A DNA stretch of 64,000 nucleotides from contig NZ_JAGGKG010000014.1 of assembly GCF_017873435.1 (NCBI RefSeq), positions 62,001 to 126,000 on the forward strand, in the 5' to 3' direction. This DNA comes from Paenibacillus turicensis. GTDB lineage: Bacteria; Bacillota; Bacilli; Paenibacillales; Paenibacillaceae. A model generated the notes under the pieces. It worked only from the letters and a program-made list of their open reading frames with translations. It made no database searches and was not told the DNA's origin. Below are positions 18,096 through 26,496 of the stretch, in pieces. A program made the position numbers and the translations under genes. The stretch's first letter is position 1, and each line of letters begins with the position of its first letter.

Positions 18096-18424
18096 GAGTT
18101 CACCATCCTTATTACAAATAAAAAAGAACATATGTTCTTATTTAGTATATTGTAGCTTATCAAAATGATCAAGTGTATAAGACAAATGAAATATATTACT
18201 ACAAGAATAAAAATTTTGCAAGACAATACAATATTGATTCTATCATGAGAGAAGGAATAACTCCATCCTTCGACATAACTAATTGAAGAGAGTGGGTAGG
18301 TGAAATAAGGACACACAATTTTGATTGTGTATCCTTTCATGCTATAACAGGGTACAGAATGTTCATAACAAGAGCCATCTGTCTTAGAAAAAAAGGTTAC
18401 AGAATGTTAAAGGAGATGAGCCGA
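18096..18424. other. divergent intergenic region, methyltransferases / tyrosine recombinase
   Basis: This stretch carries promoters for both directions by position. A hairpin at 18308-18336 (ACACAAT/ATTGTGT with flanking AGGA/TCCT) may be a terminator or operator. No gene is seen. Confidence 0.4.
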
Positions 18425-19306
18425 TTGGACTTTACCCAATATCTCAAACAACAGGAGATGCGACAAAAAACCATTGATGGATATGCTGCTGTAGTTAAAG
18501 AATTTATACAATGGCGGGATGTACTTCCTGATCAATCCGAAATAGTTACGCAACTGCTTGTGTTAGAATATAAATCTTATTTGAAGACCATCAGAAAAAA
18601 TCATCCCAAGACGATTAATCGCAAGCTAGCTGCTTTACGAAAATGGTTTGAGTATTTACAAGCGACAGGGCAATTAAAAGAAGCCATTACCGTCAAGGAT
18701 GAAGCATTAGCAGATATGGAACGCTGGAAGGAACCCAAGTATCTTGATAAAAATCAGGTTCGTGATTTAAAAAGAGCCATCGAAAAAGAGCCAAGCAATT
18801 TTCTGCGAAACCGGGACCGATGTATGATTTACCTTATGTTGTACCTGGGCTTGCGCCAAGAAGAAATGCTTAACTTAGAGCTTACAGATATTATCCGGAC
18901 ACCAGGCAAGCAAAAGATCATTATAAGAGAAGGAAAAGGTGGATTCTATGGGGAGTTGGCACTTGAAAGTGCAGAATTGCGAGGAGCCATTGACCAATGG
19001 CTTGTAGAAAGAGCCAAGAGCAGATTCGCCAACAGCCATTTTCTATTTGTCAGTCAGAAATCAGCGCATGCTGGAAAACGTTCTGCTGTTAAAATGATTA
19101 ATCGGGTGAGCAAAACATCTAGCGTTGAATTTACCTGCCATCAACTACGTCATACCTTTGGAAAACGCATAATTGATACCACTGGAAATATTAAAAAAGC
19201 ACAGGAGCTTTTGCGCCACAAGCATACCTCATCCACAGAGATTTATACGCTGCATCGAAGAGAAGAATTAAATACGGTGCTACGAGGACTGGATGATGTA
19301 ATGTAG
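18425..19306 (+). CDS. tyrosine recombinase/integrase (XerCD-like)
   Basis: About 293 residues. An N-terminal SAM-like core-binding domain (FTQYLKQQEMRQKTIDGYAAVV) is followed by the catalytic domain with LRQEE (Arg near 143), HQLRHTFG (His-x-x-Arg near 240), RHKHTSSTEIY (His and Tyr nucleophile near 273). The TTG at 18425 has AAAGGAG 9 bases upstream; ATG codons at 18404 and 18416 are badly spaced. Its presence inside the island, beside a replication module, suggests dimer resolution or a nested element rather than island integration, for which the serine recombinase is better placed. Confidence 0.88.
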   Translation: MDFTQYLKQQEMRQKTIDGYAAVVKEFIQWRDVLPDQSEIVTQLLVLEYKSYLKTIRKNHPKTINRKLAALRKWFEYLQATGQLKEAITVKDEALADMERWKEPKYLDKNQVRDLKRAIEKEPSNFLRNRDRCMIYLMLYLGLRQEEMLNLELTDIIRTPGKQKIIIREGKGGFYGELALESAELRGAIDQWLVERAKSRFANSHFLFVSQKSAHAGKRSAVKMINRVSKTSSVEFTCHQLRHTFGKRIIDTTGNIKKAQELLRHKHTSSTEIYTLHRREELNTVLRGLDDVM

Positions 19307-19315
19307 GAGAAACAC

Positions 19316-19369
19316 AAAGTAAAACGAAGCACAACCTCCAACAGCAGAAGGTGTGCTTCGTTTTACTTT
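19316..19369. terminator. bidirectional terminator after the tyrosine recombinase
   Basis: AAAGTAAAACGAAGCACA (19316-19333) pairs perfectly over 18 bp with the arm ending at 19369. T-rich sequence follows on both strands. Confidence 0.85.
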
Positions 19370-19380
19370 GTTCATTTTGT

Positions 19381-19674
19381 TCATTTTCGACTAATTTTCA
19401 AGGCTTTTTTGAAAAGCTCCAATCGTTGAATGTTCATTGTTGGATTCACGATTTCGGAAATCATATCAATGGCTGATTGACCCCTTACGATAATCTTACT
19501 TGGTCTTTTCAACTTTTCACCGCCTATATAAATTGTGACATCAGAAATCAACTTATCATTATCGAATTGATGATGGATTGGTTTTGTTTGATAGGAAAAT
19601 CTAATGATTCTATTTACTATATGGATTAGATTTATTGCATTGAATCTGTCTAATACATGTATTGTATCTAACAC
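19381..19674 (-). CDS. small hypothetical protein (97 aa), start uncertain
   Basis: A 97-residue frame ending just beyond the shared terminator. The middle is plausible protein (YIGGEKLKRPSKIIVRGQSAIDMISEI, a strand-helix pattern), but I know no family. The N-terminal codons lie in a low-complexity stretch of ATACAAT-like repeats and the GTG start has no ribosome site, so it could be a remnant. The codons from about 19570 down look best. Confidence 0.4.
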   Translation of the reverse strand: MLDTIHVLDRFNAINLIHIVNRIIRFSYQTKPIHHQFDNDKLISDVTIYIGGEKLKRPSKIIVRGQSAIDMISEIVNPTMNIQRLELFKKALKISRK

Positions 19675-19866
19675 ATCTATTATTTCTATTGTATCTGATA
19701 GATAGGATAGAAAACTGAATTTATAGCGATAAAGCCAGTCGTGTTAGCTGTTGAAATACTATAAACATCGCTGTTGCACTAATCGTCCCGTTATCACTCA
19801 TGCGCTGGTCAAATCCAGTAGGAAAGATGTATTAACCTTAAAATAACAGATAAAATCCACTATGAA

Positions 19867-20277
19867 TTAAGGAAAAACATGCTCATTTCGATAAAAAACA
19901 ATGTCTGCACTAGCAAGCCTATTAATGGCATAACTACTTAATTGATGATCCCCTTTTTGTTCAAGTAACGTGAAATAATCCTGTAAAGCTTCAACTTCCC
20001 CAACTGAAAGCTGCTTGCGAATGACATGAACGAATAAGCCAAATGCTAGAACACGGTTAATTATTATTTCTGATTGCAAGATAAACGCAGTGGATTTCTT
20101 TTCCGCGATAATTAGTTCCACATAGAGTAGCAAAGAAATAACGGGGACAGGAATAATCCAATACATGATTGAGATGTTTATCAGACAAAGAAGGCTGGCG
20201 ACAAAGATCAGAAAGGAAGTCGCCAGTAATAAACAAAGTTTTTGACTGGTTAGGTGCAAGTAACCATAGTATTTCAA
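19867..20277 (-). CDS. small membrane protein with cytoplasmic helical tail (136 aa)
   Basis: Two hydrophobic segments, about residues 14-35 and 38-55, are followed by an 80-residue soluble tail rich in helix formers. No family recognised. It starts with a TTG that overlaps the stop of the upstream recombinase-like gene by four bases, which implies translational coupling and a shared function. Last gene of a three-gene minus-strand operon starting at 20901. Confidence 0.6.
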   Translation of the reverse strand: MKYYGYLHLTSQKLCLLLATSFLIFVASLLCLINISIMYWIIPVPVISLLLYVELIIAEKKSTAFILQSEIIINRVLAFGLFVHVIRKQLSVGEVEALQDYFTLLEQKGDHQLSSYAINRLASADIVFYRNEHVFP

Positions 20278-20609
20278 AGAGCATCGCCTACTTCTTGTTC
20301 GTTTAGGAGTAGAAGTGAAATATCAAGTTTCGACAGCATCTCAGATATATAAATAAACTGATCATGGTGGATATGCAGAATATGATAGGACTGCATAACT
20401 AAAACATCAATTTTTACTGAACCGTCCATAATAGTTTGTAGATTTGGGCGGGGGGCATCGGATTTCGTAACATCTTTTAACACGATAACATCCTCAAAAG
20501 GAACCTGATAGTCGTGGCAGAATTGTTGTAATGTCAGGTACTGCTTGTTTATCGTTCGAGGGGTTTCGCCACGAATATAAAAAGCAACAGACAAATTGGT
20601 CATATTCAT
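20274..20609 (-). CDS. serine-recombinase-like protein lacking the catalytic serine
   Basis: About 111 residues resembling the resolvase catalytic fold: strand SVAFYIRGET where active enzymes have the YxRVST signature, a LTLQQFC helix where DSQ-type helices start, then RPNLQTIMDG and VLVMQSYH. The residue matching the nucleophilic serine is Glu in RGET, so strand cleavage should be impossible. The ATG at 20609 follows GAGGGAG. It sits between two membrane-protein genes with overlapping ends, suggesting use as a binding or regulatory domain. Homology is by pattern only. Confidence 0.5.
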   Translation of the reverse strand: MNMTNLSVAFYIRGETPRTINKQYLTLQQFCHDYQVPFEDVIVLKDVTKSDAPRPNLQTIMDGSVKIDVLVMQSYHILHIHHDQFIYISEMLSKLDISLLLLNEQEVGDAL

Positions 20610-20616
20610 TGCGTCA

Positions 20617-20901
20617 CTACTCCCTCTTCTCATCTAGTGATTGTAGTTGAGATGGTTTGATTGCCCCAAGTCGTTTTTTAGTTACCTCATCATCGAAAAG
20701 GTGAATATGTCTAGCATCCGATTGTTCTCGGTAAAGCTGCTGATATCGATAACGAAATTCTTTTCCAATATGCCGGAAAGCTTCGGGTTGTTCAAGCATG
20801 CATTTGAGCAATCGACACTCAACCCATTTATAAACTAAGGATAGGCTGATAAGAAAAACTGCAAAAATCATTGTATGTTGTGGTGTGATAAAGTCCATCA
20901 T
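20617..20901 (-). CDS. small single-pass membrane protein (94 aa)
   Basis: The N-terminus (MMDFITPQHTMIFAVFLISLSLVYKWV) is one membrane segment; the rest is a charged, basic tail (ARHIHLFDDEVTKKRLGAIKPSQ). A classic AGGAGG lies 6 bases before the ATG at 20901. First gene of the operon with the recombinase-like and second membrane proteins. Family unknown; a membrane anchor for a small complex is a fair guess. Confidence 0.6.
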   Translation of the reverse strand: MMDFITPQHTMIFAVFLISLSLVYKWVECRLLKCMLEQPEAFRHIGKEFRYRYQQLYREQSDARHIHLFDDEVTKKRLGAIKPSQLQSLDEKRE

Positions 20902-21112
20902 GTAACCTCCTAATAGCGTATCCAAATTAATCCAGATTATCTGTAGCAACCAGTATATCTGGTTTCCCCTCACTTGCCAAGGCTAGTAAATTTATTCCCT
21001 ATGTTCATACTTTATCTTCTTGTTCTGATGATGTTCTGGTTCTGAAAAGAAAAAAATATAGTCTTGTGTCCCAGTTCCATATATGTCCCACAGACATTTA
21101 AAAACATGAAAT

Positions 21113-21140
21113 TTGACTTTGTTTTTTAGGCATATATAAT
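21113..21140 (+). promoter_or_regulatory. sigma-A type promoter of the primase operon
   Basis: TTGACT at 21113 and TATAAT at 21135 are separated by 16 bases, about 95 bases upstream of the primase start. The leader contains an additional ATGGAGGGATG, which is not followed by a long frame. Confidence 0.65.
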
Positions 21141-21235
21141 GTCCCTACGATTTGGCTCTACCATTTTTTCAATCATCTAAATTATTGAACATGGAGGGAT
21201 GCCTTACTACTAATTTCTGAAGGGGACCACGAATA

Positions 21236-22666
21236 ATGAATATATTATTAGAAAAACAAATACAGAAATACAAAGAAGCATTGCTGGCGAAATTAAACCA
21301 CTTGGTTATTGGAGAACGCAAACGTTATATTGAACAGTATAAGCAAGGGGATAATGTAAGATATTATACAGCCAAGCGAATATTAAAAGATGAAGTTGTA
21401 ATAGCACATTTGGAGGGGAAAAGAACCGTAGGTTGTTATTACATTGGGAAATTGAGCAAGTTTCTATGTTTTGATATTGATGAGCCAGATCCGTCAATTC
21501 CTCTGCAATTGCTAAAGATACTCAAAGATATGGGTTTTAGGTCAAATGAGCTACATATTGAAAATAGCGGATCAAAAGGATGGCATATCTGGTTATTCTT
21601 TGAGGAGCCTATTCCAATATCTAGACTAACACGGTTTGGGAAGGTAATCATAGCGGAGCTAGGTTCCATGGGAAGTAGAATTGAATTACGACCAGAACAA
21701 AGTGAAAGCAGTCGGGGCATCAAATTGCCATTTGCCATTCATCGTAAAACGATGGTTCGAACTACTTATTTACAGCACAATTTACTTTTTCAAGAAAATG
21801 CAATAGAGTATTTTTTGAATATTGAACCAATGGGTAAAGAGCGATTTGAGTTTCTTACGAATGATTTGTTTGCAGAACAGTTACAGGACGACACCCCGAC
21901 AATAGAGTGTTCTAAAAGTAAAGTGGAAAACAACTATTCTACCAAGCCTAATGTGTTAAAAGGCACGCCATTACATCTTGCAGCCGAGAAACTATTGCAC
22001 GATGGAATTCCAGAACGAGGAATTGAAGATAAACAAGGAAGGCACTTTTATCAATTTTTGATTGCTCTTTACTTTAAGGAACAAGGATATTCAGAGCAAG
22101 AAACAGCTCATAAGGTTACAGAATGGGCGCTTAGAGAAAAGCAGTACCAACGTGCAAAAAGTAGCGAGGATGAAATTCGACAGGATGTAGCGAATGATAT
22201 CCATCATATCTATTGTAAGGACAAAAAGTTATTTATACCCAGACAGAAAGAAATAAGTGTTAGCTATGCTGATATTCAATTGGTTCAAGAGATCCATGAT
22301 CCGGTTACGCAACAGATTGCATGGGCAATTCTTGTTTTAGGGCGAATGTTTCAAAAAGAAGGTCAAGTATATTTTTCTATTCGTCAATTGGTAGCAATGA
22401 CAGGTTTTAGCCGAAATACAGTGCATCGAAGGTTGCAAGTATTAATTGAAGCTAACTTCATACAATTAATTCAGAATGGGCAATATAAATCTTCAAAATC
22501 AATGGCTAGCCTTTATGTAATCCCTGCATTATTAAGGGATGCTGAATCTGATACATTTATCATTCCGATTAAGTCAACACAATGGGATGAAATTTTTGAT
22601 GAAACATTTGATATATTTAATAGTCAGCGTTTGACATTGGAAAGCCATCAAGGTATTGCGGAATGA
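21236..22666 (+). CDS. archaeo-eukaryotic-type primase with C-terminal helix-turn-helix
   Basis: A 476-residue protein. The primase domain shows FDID (Asp80, Asp82), SGSKGWHIWLFF with Ser/His near 111-117, and RIELRPEQ then GIKLPFAIHR, as in the AEP primases of TOTE conflict systems and plasmid replicases. A helical region follows, then a winged helix at about 375-420 (SIRQLVAMTGFSRNTVHRRLQVL). AGGGGA precedes the ATG. The next gene, a RuvC-like nuclease, overlaps by ATGA. Together they could initiate and resolve replication of the excised island; no helicase is encoded nearby, which is unusual for such modules. Confidence 0.85.
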   Translation: MNILLEKQIQKYKEALLAKLNHLVIGERKRYIEQYKQGDNVRYYTAKRILKDEVVIAHLEGKRTVGCYYIGKLSKFLCFDIDEPDPSIPLQLLKILKDMGFRSNELHIENSGSKGWHIWLFFEEPIPISRLTRFGKVIIAELGSMGSRIELRPEQSESSRGIKLPFAIHRKTMVRTTYLQHNLLFQENAIEYFLNIEPMGKERFEFLTNDLFAEQLQDDTPTIECSKSKVENNYSTKPNVLKGTPLHLAAEKLLHDGIPERGIEDKQGRHFYQFLIALYFKEQGYSEQETAHKVTEWALREKQYQRAKSSEDEIRQDVANDIHHIYCKDKKLFIPRQKEISVSYADIQLVQEIHDPVTQQIAWAILVLGRMFQKEGQVYFSIRQLVAMTGFSRNTVHRRLQVLIEANFIQLIQNGQYKSSKSMASLYVIPALLRDAESDTFIIPIKSTQWDEIFDETFDIFNSQRLTLESHQGIAE

Positions 22667-23205
22667 GGATTTTATTCTGTGACCAATCCTTGCTCCGCTT
22701 TGGTTTCTGTTTAGTGGAACTAAAAGAGGATTACTGTGAGGTAATAAATTATGGGCTACTGCAGCTGAATGGGAAAATTCATTATATTGAACGCCTAATT
22801 CAAATCGAATCATGGCTTGTGAACTACCTTCGCAAGCATGATATAGAGCAACTTGTTGTCGAAGAAATACAATTTCAACGTAATGTTCAAACGTTCCGGA
22901 AGCTTTGTGTATTACAATACGTTATGGAAGCGCTCTGTTACAAAAATAGCATTTTATATGCTAAGCCTTTGCAAGTCCATGTTTGGAGAACTAACGGGGT
23001 TAGGAAACTATTGCATTTATCTAATGGCAGCAAAATGACTCTATATGAGCATTTGAATCGACGTCTTAACTATCCTGACTCATTCGATACGAATCAGGCG
23101 GATGCCATAGGTATGGCTCAATATTGGTGCGCTCAAAATACTTCCATACCATTTGTACTGGATAATGCTAAGCAAATCATAATAAAGGACAAAGGAATAT
23201 GTTAA
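22663..23205 (+). CDS. RuvC-like resolvase/nuclease
   Basis: A 180-residue RNase H-fold protein. The catalytic acids fit the RuvC pattern: Asp7 in ILFCDQS, Glu67/Glu68 in LVVEEIQ and Asp147 in NQADAIGMA. Length matches RuvC (about 170). Translationally coupled to the primase gene. Likely cuts Holliday or branched intermediates of island replication; a general nuclease role is also possible. Its end overlaps the end of the convergent response-regulator gene by four bases. Confidence 0.82.
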   Translation: MRILFCDQSLLRFGFCLVELKEDYCEVINYGLLQLNGKIHYIERLIQIESWLVNYLRKHDIEQLVVEEIQFQRNVQTFRKLCVLQYVMEALCYKNSILYAKPLQVHVWRTNGVRKLLHLSNGSKMTLYEHLNRRLNYPDSFDTNQADAIGMAQYWCAQNTSIPFVLDNAKQIIIKDKGIC

Positions 23206-23939
23206 TCCCGTTGTCCTTTATTCATAAAGATTTGAAGTTGTTTAGTGAAATAAGCCTTTTTATCTTCTGTTATTACTGCGGTTTGGGTGGAATGCTTAAA
23301 GTGGATGATGTTTTCATGTACGCCTTCAACCTGATGTAGGTTGATTAGGCAAGAGCGATGGGTTAATACATAATCGTGAAACATCAAATACTTCTCGTAC
23401 AGCTTGATTGGGATTTTTGATTCAAATTGACCTTGTTGGGTATGCACATAAACGATGCGATTAATCGATTCAATGAATAAAATGTCGTTGGGTGTTAATA
23501 GTCGAATTTCATCAGAAATGACTGGGACGAATATTCCACCACTAGACTTAAATTGAGCTTGTTTAATTCCCCAGCGTTGTTTTTCAATGCCAACTTTAAG
23601 CCTTTCAAATGTAAAGGGAGTCTGCAGAATATCAACAATACCTAAGTCAGCAACATAGCTTGCAGATAATGTTTGGTTCGTAATCAGAATCGTCGGAACA
23701 ATTCTGCCACGCAAACGGAGTAGATGAAAGGCTTCAAGTACATTCATGTCTGCATCGATGGTATGATTTAGTAATACGGCGTTAATATCATGTTGACGAA
23801 ATATAATGTCCATGTAATCCTCTGTAGTAGATACTATTCCAATAACTTCAACGTTCGGAATACTTTCGAGAAACATATTCAGAGTGCTTGATTGCTCGGT
23901 ATCCCCTACAATCAGCATTTTTAGAGTGGGTTCGTTCAT
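23202..23939 (-). CDS. LytTR-type response regulator with degenerate receiver
   Basis: About 245 residues: a receiver-like domain (1-125) and a LytTR DNA-binding domain (140-245; ILFIESINRIVYVHTQQG, YVLTHRSCLINL). The usual phospho-acceptor Asp is Asn58 in AVLLNHT, and the acidic pair before it is reduced to GDTE, so phosphorylation is unlikely. No histidine kinase gene lies nearby. The ATG at 23939 follows AGGTTAGGTG. It is the second gene behind the zinc-ribbon MazF-like gene, with 27 bases between, and may act as a phosphorylation-independent regulator of island genes. Confidence 0.8.
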   Translation of the reverse strand: MNEPTLKMLIVGDTEQSSTLNMFLESIPNVEVIGIVSTTEDYMDIIFRQHDINAVLLNHTIDADMNVLEAFHLLRLRGRIVPTILITNQTLSASYVADLGIVDILQTPFTFERLKVGIEKQRWGIKQAQFKSSGGIFVPVISDEIRLLTPNDILFIESINRIVYVHTQQGQFESKIPIKLYEKYLMFHDYVLTHRSCLINLHQVEGVHENIIHFKHSTQTAVITEDKKAYFTKQLQIFMNKGQRD

Positions 23940-23966
23940 ACGCAGCACCTAACCTACAACAATTGC

Positions 23967-24362
23967 TTAATAAATAATTTCTTTCAGCTTGTTTTCCAAT
24001 TGACTCATCATGTATTTAGATAGCTTTCCAAGCGGCTTCAAGAGACGAGCTTGTTTATCAATCGTCATAATTCTGCTGACATCTACACTTAGCTTGAATG
24101 CTCCATCTCCGGAGTAACCTGTTAATTCTTTAACAAATAACGGGTGGCTATCTCCATTGCTTGCAGCTATAACCTGTAATGTCGGGGAGTGCAGGTTTCC
24201 CATGTTGTTTTGGATCACAACAATTGGACAGGTCCATTCTTCGTCATGAACCAATTGATTTAATTTTGCGAGATACACATCTGCTCGTTTAGCAGGTATG
24301 CTTCCGCAGGAACATCTCTTTTTAACATTGGTAACGACTTGCTTACAGCTGGAACAAATCAT
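23967..24362 (-). CDS. zinc ribbon fused to a MazF/PemK-like domain
   Basis: A 131-residue protein. Residues 1-20 have CSSC and CSCG (Cys3, 6, 17, 19), a small zinc ribbon. The rest aligns with MazF: ADVYLAKL, PIVVIQNNMGNLHSPT, then SRIMTIDKQARLLKPLGKLS, where MazF has EQIRTIDKQRL. The MazF catalytic Arg before PV-V-VIQN is Cys45 here (TCPIVV), so ribonuclease activity may be lost or changed. No MazE-like antitoxin precedes it. AAAGGAG precedes the ATG. Possible roles are an RNA-binding regulator or a modified toxin; the downstream LytTR gene is co-transcribed. Confidence 0.65.
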   Translation of the reverse strand: MICSSCKQVVTNVKKRCSCGSIPAKRADVYLAKLNQLVHDEEWTCPIVVIQNNMGNLHSPTLQVIAASNGDSHPLFVKELTGYSGDGAFKLSVDVSRIMTIDKQARLLKPLGKLSKYMMSQLENKLKEIIY

Positions 24363-24609
24363 GCTGAATCCTCTCCTTTGTGATAAGTGATCAGTTTTAT
24401 CACGAAAAGAGAAAAAAACAAAATTAGAACTTTATTTGATTATTTTAACCTAAGATTGGTTCTATCAGATGGGTTATCGGCATTGACGATATAGTAATTG
24501 TTCAAACTGAATGGTTCTGGTCAGTACGAACAAATAGTAGTCAAAACCAATTCTAATGGAACGTTAGGAAGCCGCTTCGGTACAATAATGGAGAAGGAGG
24601 GGAAATCGC

Positions 24610-24900
24610 ATGGCTATATTTATTAATCTGTTAATGTATGTGGTTTTCACAGGATTCATTATATTTGCGGTCATTTTGGGGGTAAGAAAAGCTGGGAAGA
24701 GTGGAGAACAGCATTCTGTGAGGCAAGATGATGCGACAAAACGACGATTACATAATGAACAACATCAACGGATGATGCAGGATCCTTATTTGAATCAAGG
24801 CGTAGATGTCGTAGTGGATCGTCATTATCATGGTTTGGATCAGCATCAGTCGGGGAATGACCACAATAATGGAAATGGTGGGTTTAATAACGGATTTTAA
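24610..24900 (+). CDS. small membrane protein with His/Asn/Gly-rich tail (96 aa)
   Basis: One membrane segment at residues 3-24, then a charged linker and a tail rich in His, Asn and Gly (HYHGLDQHQSGNDHNN), perhaps metal binding. GGAGGGG lies 7-8 bases before the ATG. Monocistronic; the shared terminator with the PIN gene follows. No family recognised. Confidence 0.6.
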   Translation: MAIFINLLMYVVFTGFIIFAVILGVRKAGKSGEQHSVRQDDATKRRLHNEQHQRMMQDPYLNQGVDVVVDRHYHGLDQHQSGNDHNNGNGGFNNGF

Positions 24901-24905
24901 ATAGT

Positions 24906-24956
24906 AAAAAGCATGGTGAATGAGGGGCTTTATCCCTTTCTCCCATGCTTTTTCTA
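24906..24956. terminator. bidirectional terminator, small membrane gene / PIN gene
   Basis: AAAAAGCATGG (24906-24916) pairs with CCATGCTTTTT (24943-24953) around a 26-base loop. A- and T-tracts on both sides serve both convergent genes. Confidence 0.85.
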
Positions 24957-24964
24957 TTTTAGGA

Positions 24965-26335
24965 TTAGTTATCGAATGGTCCATAGCTCACGATATTGAT
25001 TATGTCGTGTTTGACTTGATCTAGGTTGTCGTAGTCAGTAAATAGTTGGATTCCGACAGCCGATGAATCAATGGCAAGAAGCTCGCGCAGATCATCGTCA
25101 TTTCCACTATTAAGCCAATTCAGCATGAGCAAACCAAAGCGAATATCCTTTTGACCAAAATAAAAGATTCCTTGAATGGTTTCATCCGTTTCCTTAGATA
25201 ATTGAATGGATGGATAATATTGTGTGGCTAATGGGTGCAAAATTTCTCTTAACTCGGAGGTAGGCTCTGCTCGTTCAGAATGATTCATTGCTTTAAGTGA
25301 CTGCAAAACAGCATAACCTCTCTCAGTAGGCTCAACAAATTGGCTGACATTGTTATAATTGTAAATGTGACTTATATCCTCGTTAATTTGCTCAATAATT
25401 TTATCGTAACTGGATGTGTCTATATTCGCTTTATTAAACAAAGAGGATCGTGCATCGGAAAATCCTTTACTCACTTGACTACTTGCTTGGAAAAAGGAAA
25501 CAGCATTATACCCAACGAGTCCGATTAGCAATATTAAAGCAAACACTCCAGTAGCTATAAAGCTCGTCCAAGGATTATTGGCACCTTTTGAAGACTGCTC
25601 CAATTCCAAGACAGGCATTCCTGCGTTTCTTGCCGTAATTTTGGCACCGCGGTCATTGGTTAGAAAAATAATTGCTTTGCCTTGCTTGTGTAATTGCAGA
25701 TAAGCAGCAAGAATGCGGTCATCCATTGTATCTGTTAATTTAAGCTCGGTAAGTGTTTTAAAGTCGACAGAAGGCAGTATGGTTAGCGCATGCCCTTGCC
25801 TTTGTGCATCCTCAATGGCTTTGAAAGCTCGTCTTGCGTTTGCAGCAGTCTCCGTATTCGAATTATTTTTTAATCCGTCTAGCTCTTTCTGAACCTCTCT
25901 GCTTATGAATATATGTTCGTATTTTAATAGCCCAAAGGTTTCGCTTGGATGATGCATAAGGATATTAGTATCCAAGCCAAAAGCAATTCCTTGTCCTGAC
26001 TTTTCGATAATTGCCTTTTTGTACTGTTGTAAAAATGGGTTTTTGGCTAAATGACGTACATTCGTTGAGGTAAGAGAACGAGAATTAAATAAGATGCGTA
26101 ATAAAGCTTCCTTGGTTCCGAAAATGTTCTTATAGTACTGGAATAAGAATAGGGTCCTGGCGATTGCAATAAATAACACGAGTGCAACAAGGGAAATAAA
26201 TAACCTGATAAATGAAGCTGACTTGTCATGCTGTGCCTCAACTATTTGTTGGACGCTCTCACTTGCGAATGCAGTAACATTCCATACAAATAAACCTGTT
26301 ACAAGCAACAGGCAAATGGCTAAACCTTTTTTCAT
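24965..26335 (-). CDS. membrane-anchored PIN-domain protein
   Basis: 456 residues: a signal-like segment (1-24), a second membrane segment (about 43-66), a cytosolic PIN domain (115-245), a third membrane segment (about 258-281) and a 175-residue soluble C-terminus of unknown fold. The PIN acids are visible: Asp122 in GLDTNILMHH, Glu151 in VQKELDGL, Asp205/206 in TMDDRIL and Asp228 in LTNDRGAK. PIN domains are Mg-dependent RNases. Integral membrane PIN proteins of this layout are uncommon and no antitoxin is adjacent. Related in part to PhoH/YacL-type PIN architecture, but not clearly the same family. Confidence 0.72.
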   Translation of the reverse strand: MKKGLAICLLLVTGLFVWNVTAFASESVQQIVEAQHDKSASFIRLFISLVALVLFIAIARTLFLFQYYKNIFGTKEALLRILFNSRSLTSTNVRHLAKNPFLQQYKKAIIEKSGQGIAFGLDTNILMHHPSETFGLLKYEHIFISREVQKELDGLKNNSNTETAANARRAFKAIEDAQRQGHALTILPSVDFKTLTELKLTDTMDDRILAAYLQLHKQGKAIIFLTNDRGAKITARNAGMPVLELEQSSKGANNPWTSFIATGVFALILLIGLVGYNAVSFFQASSQVSKGFSDARSSLFNKANIDTSSYDKIIEQINEDISHIYNYNNVSQFVEPTERGYAVLQSLKAMNHSERAEPTSELREILHPLATQYYPSIQLSKETDETIQGIFYFGQKDIRFGLLMLNWLNSGNDDDLRELLAIDSSAVGIQLFTDYDNLDQVKHDIINIVSYGPFDN

Positions 26336-26460
26336 AAACGCTCTAATCTCCTTCTCGGATGATGATGGTAATAGATTTATTTTAAGTTATTGCGGAAATT
26401 CCTGCCTGATAATTGGTCGTGACGAAAAAGTTTTGGTTTCGACATAATAAGAAAAAGTGA

Positions 26461-26490
26461 TTGACAATCCAAATTCACCCATGGTAATAT
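26461..26490 (+). promoter_or_regulatory. sigma-A type promoter of the non-coding locus
   Basis: Consensus TTGACA at 26461-26466 and TAATAT at 26485-26490, 18 bases apart. The nearest gene start is 350 bases downstream, beyond two hairpins. Confidence 0.6.
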
Positions 26491-26496
26491 TCTACC

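Noticed and set aside
18425-19306. Tyrosine recombinase as the integrase of the whole island
   Set aside because: It lies in the middle of the island and not at an att-like site; the serine recombinase touches the right junction, as in SCC elements.
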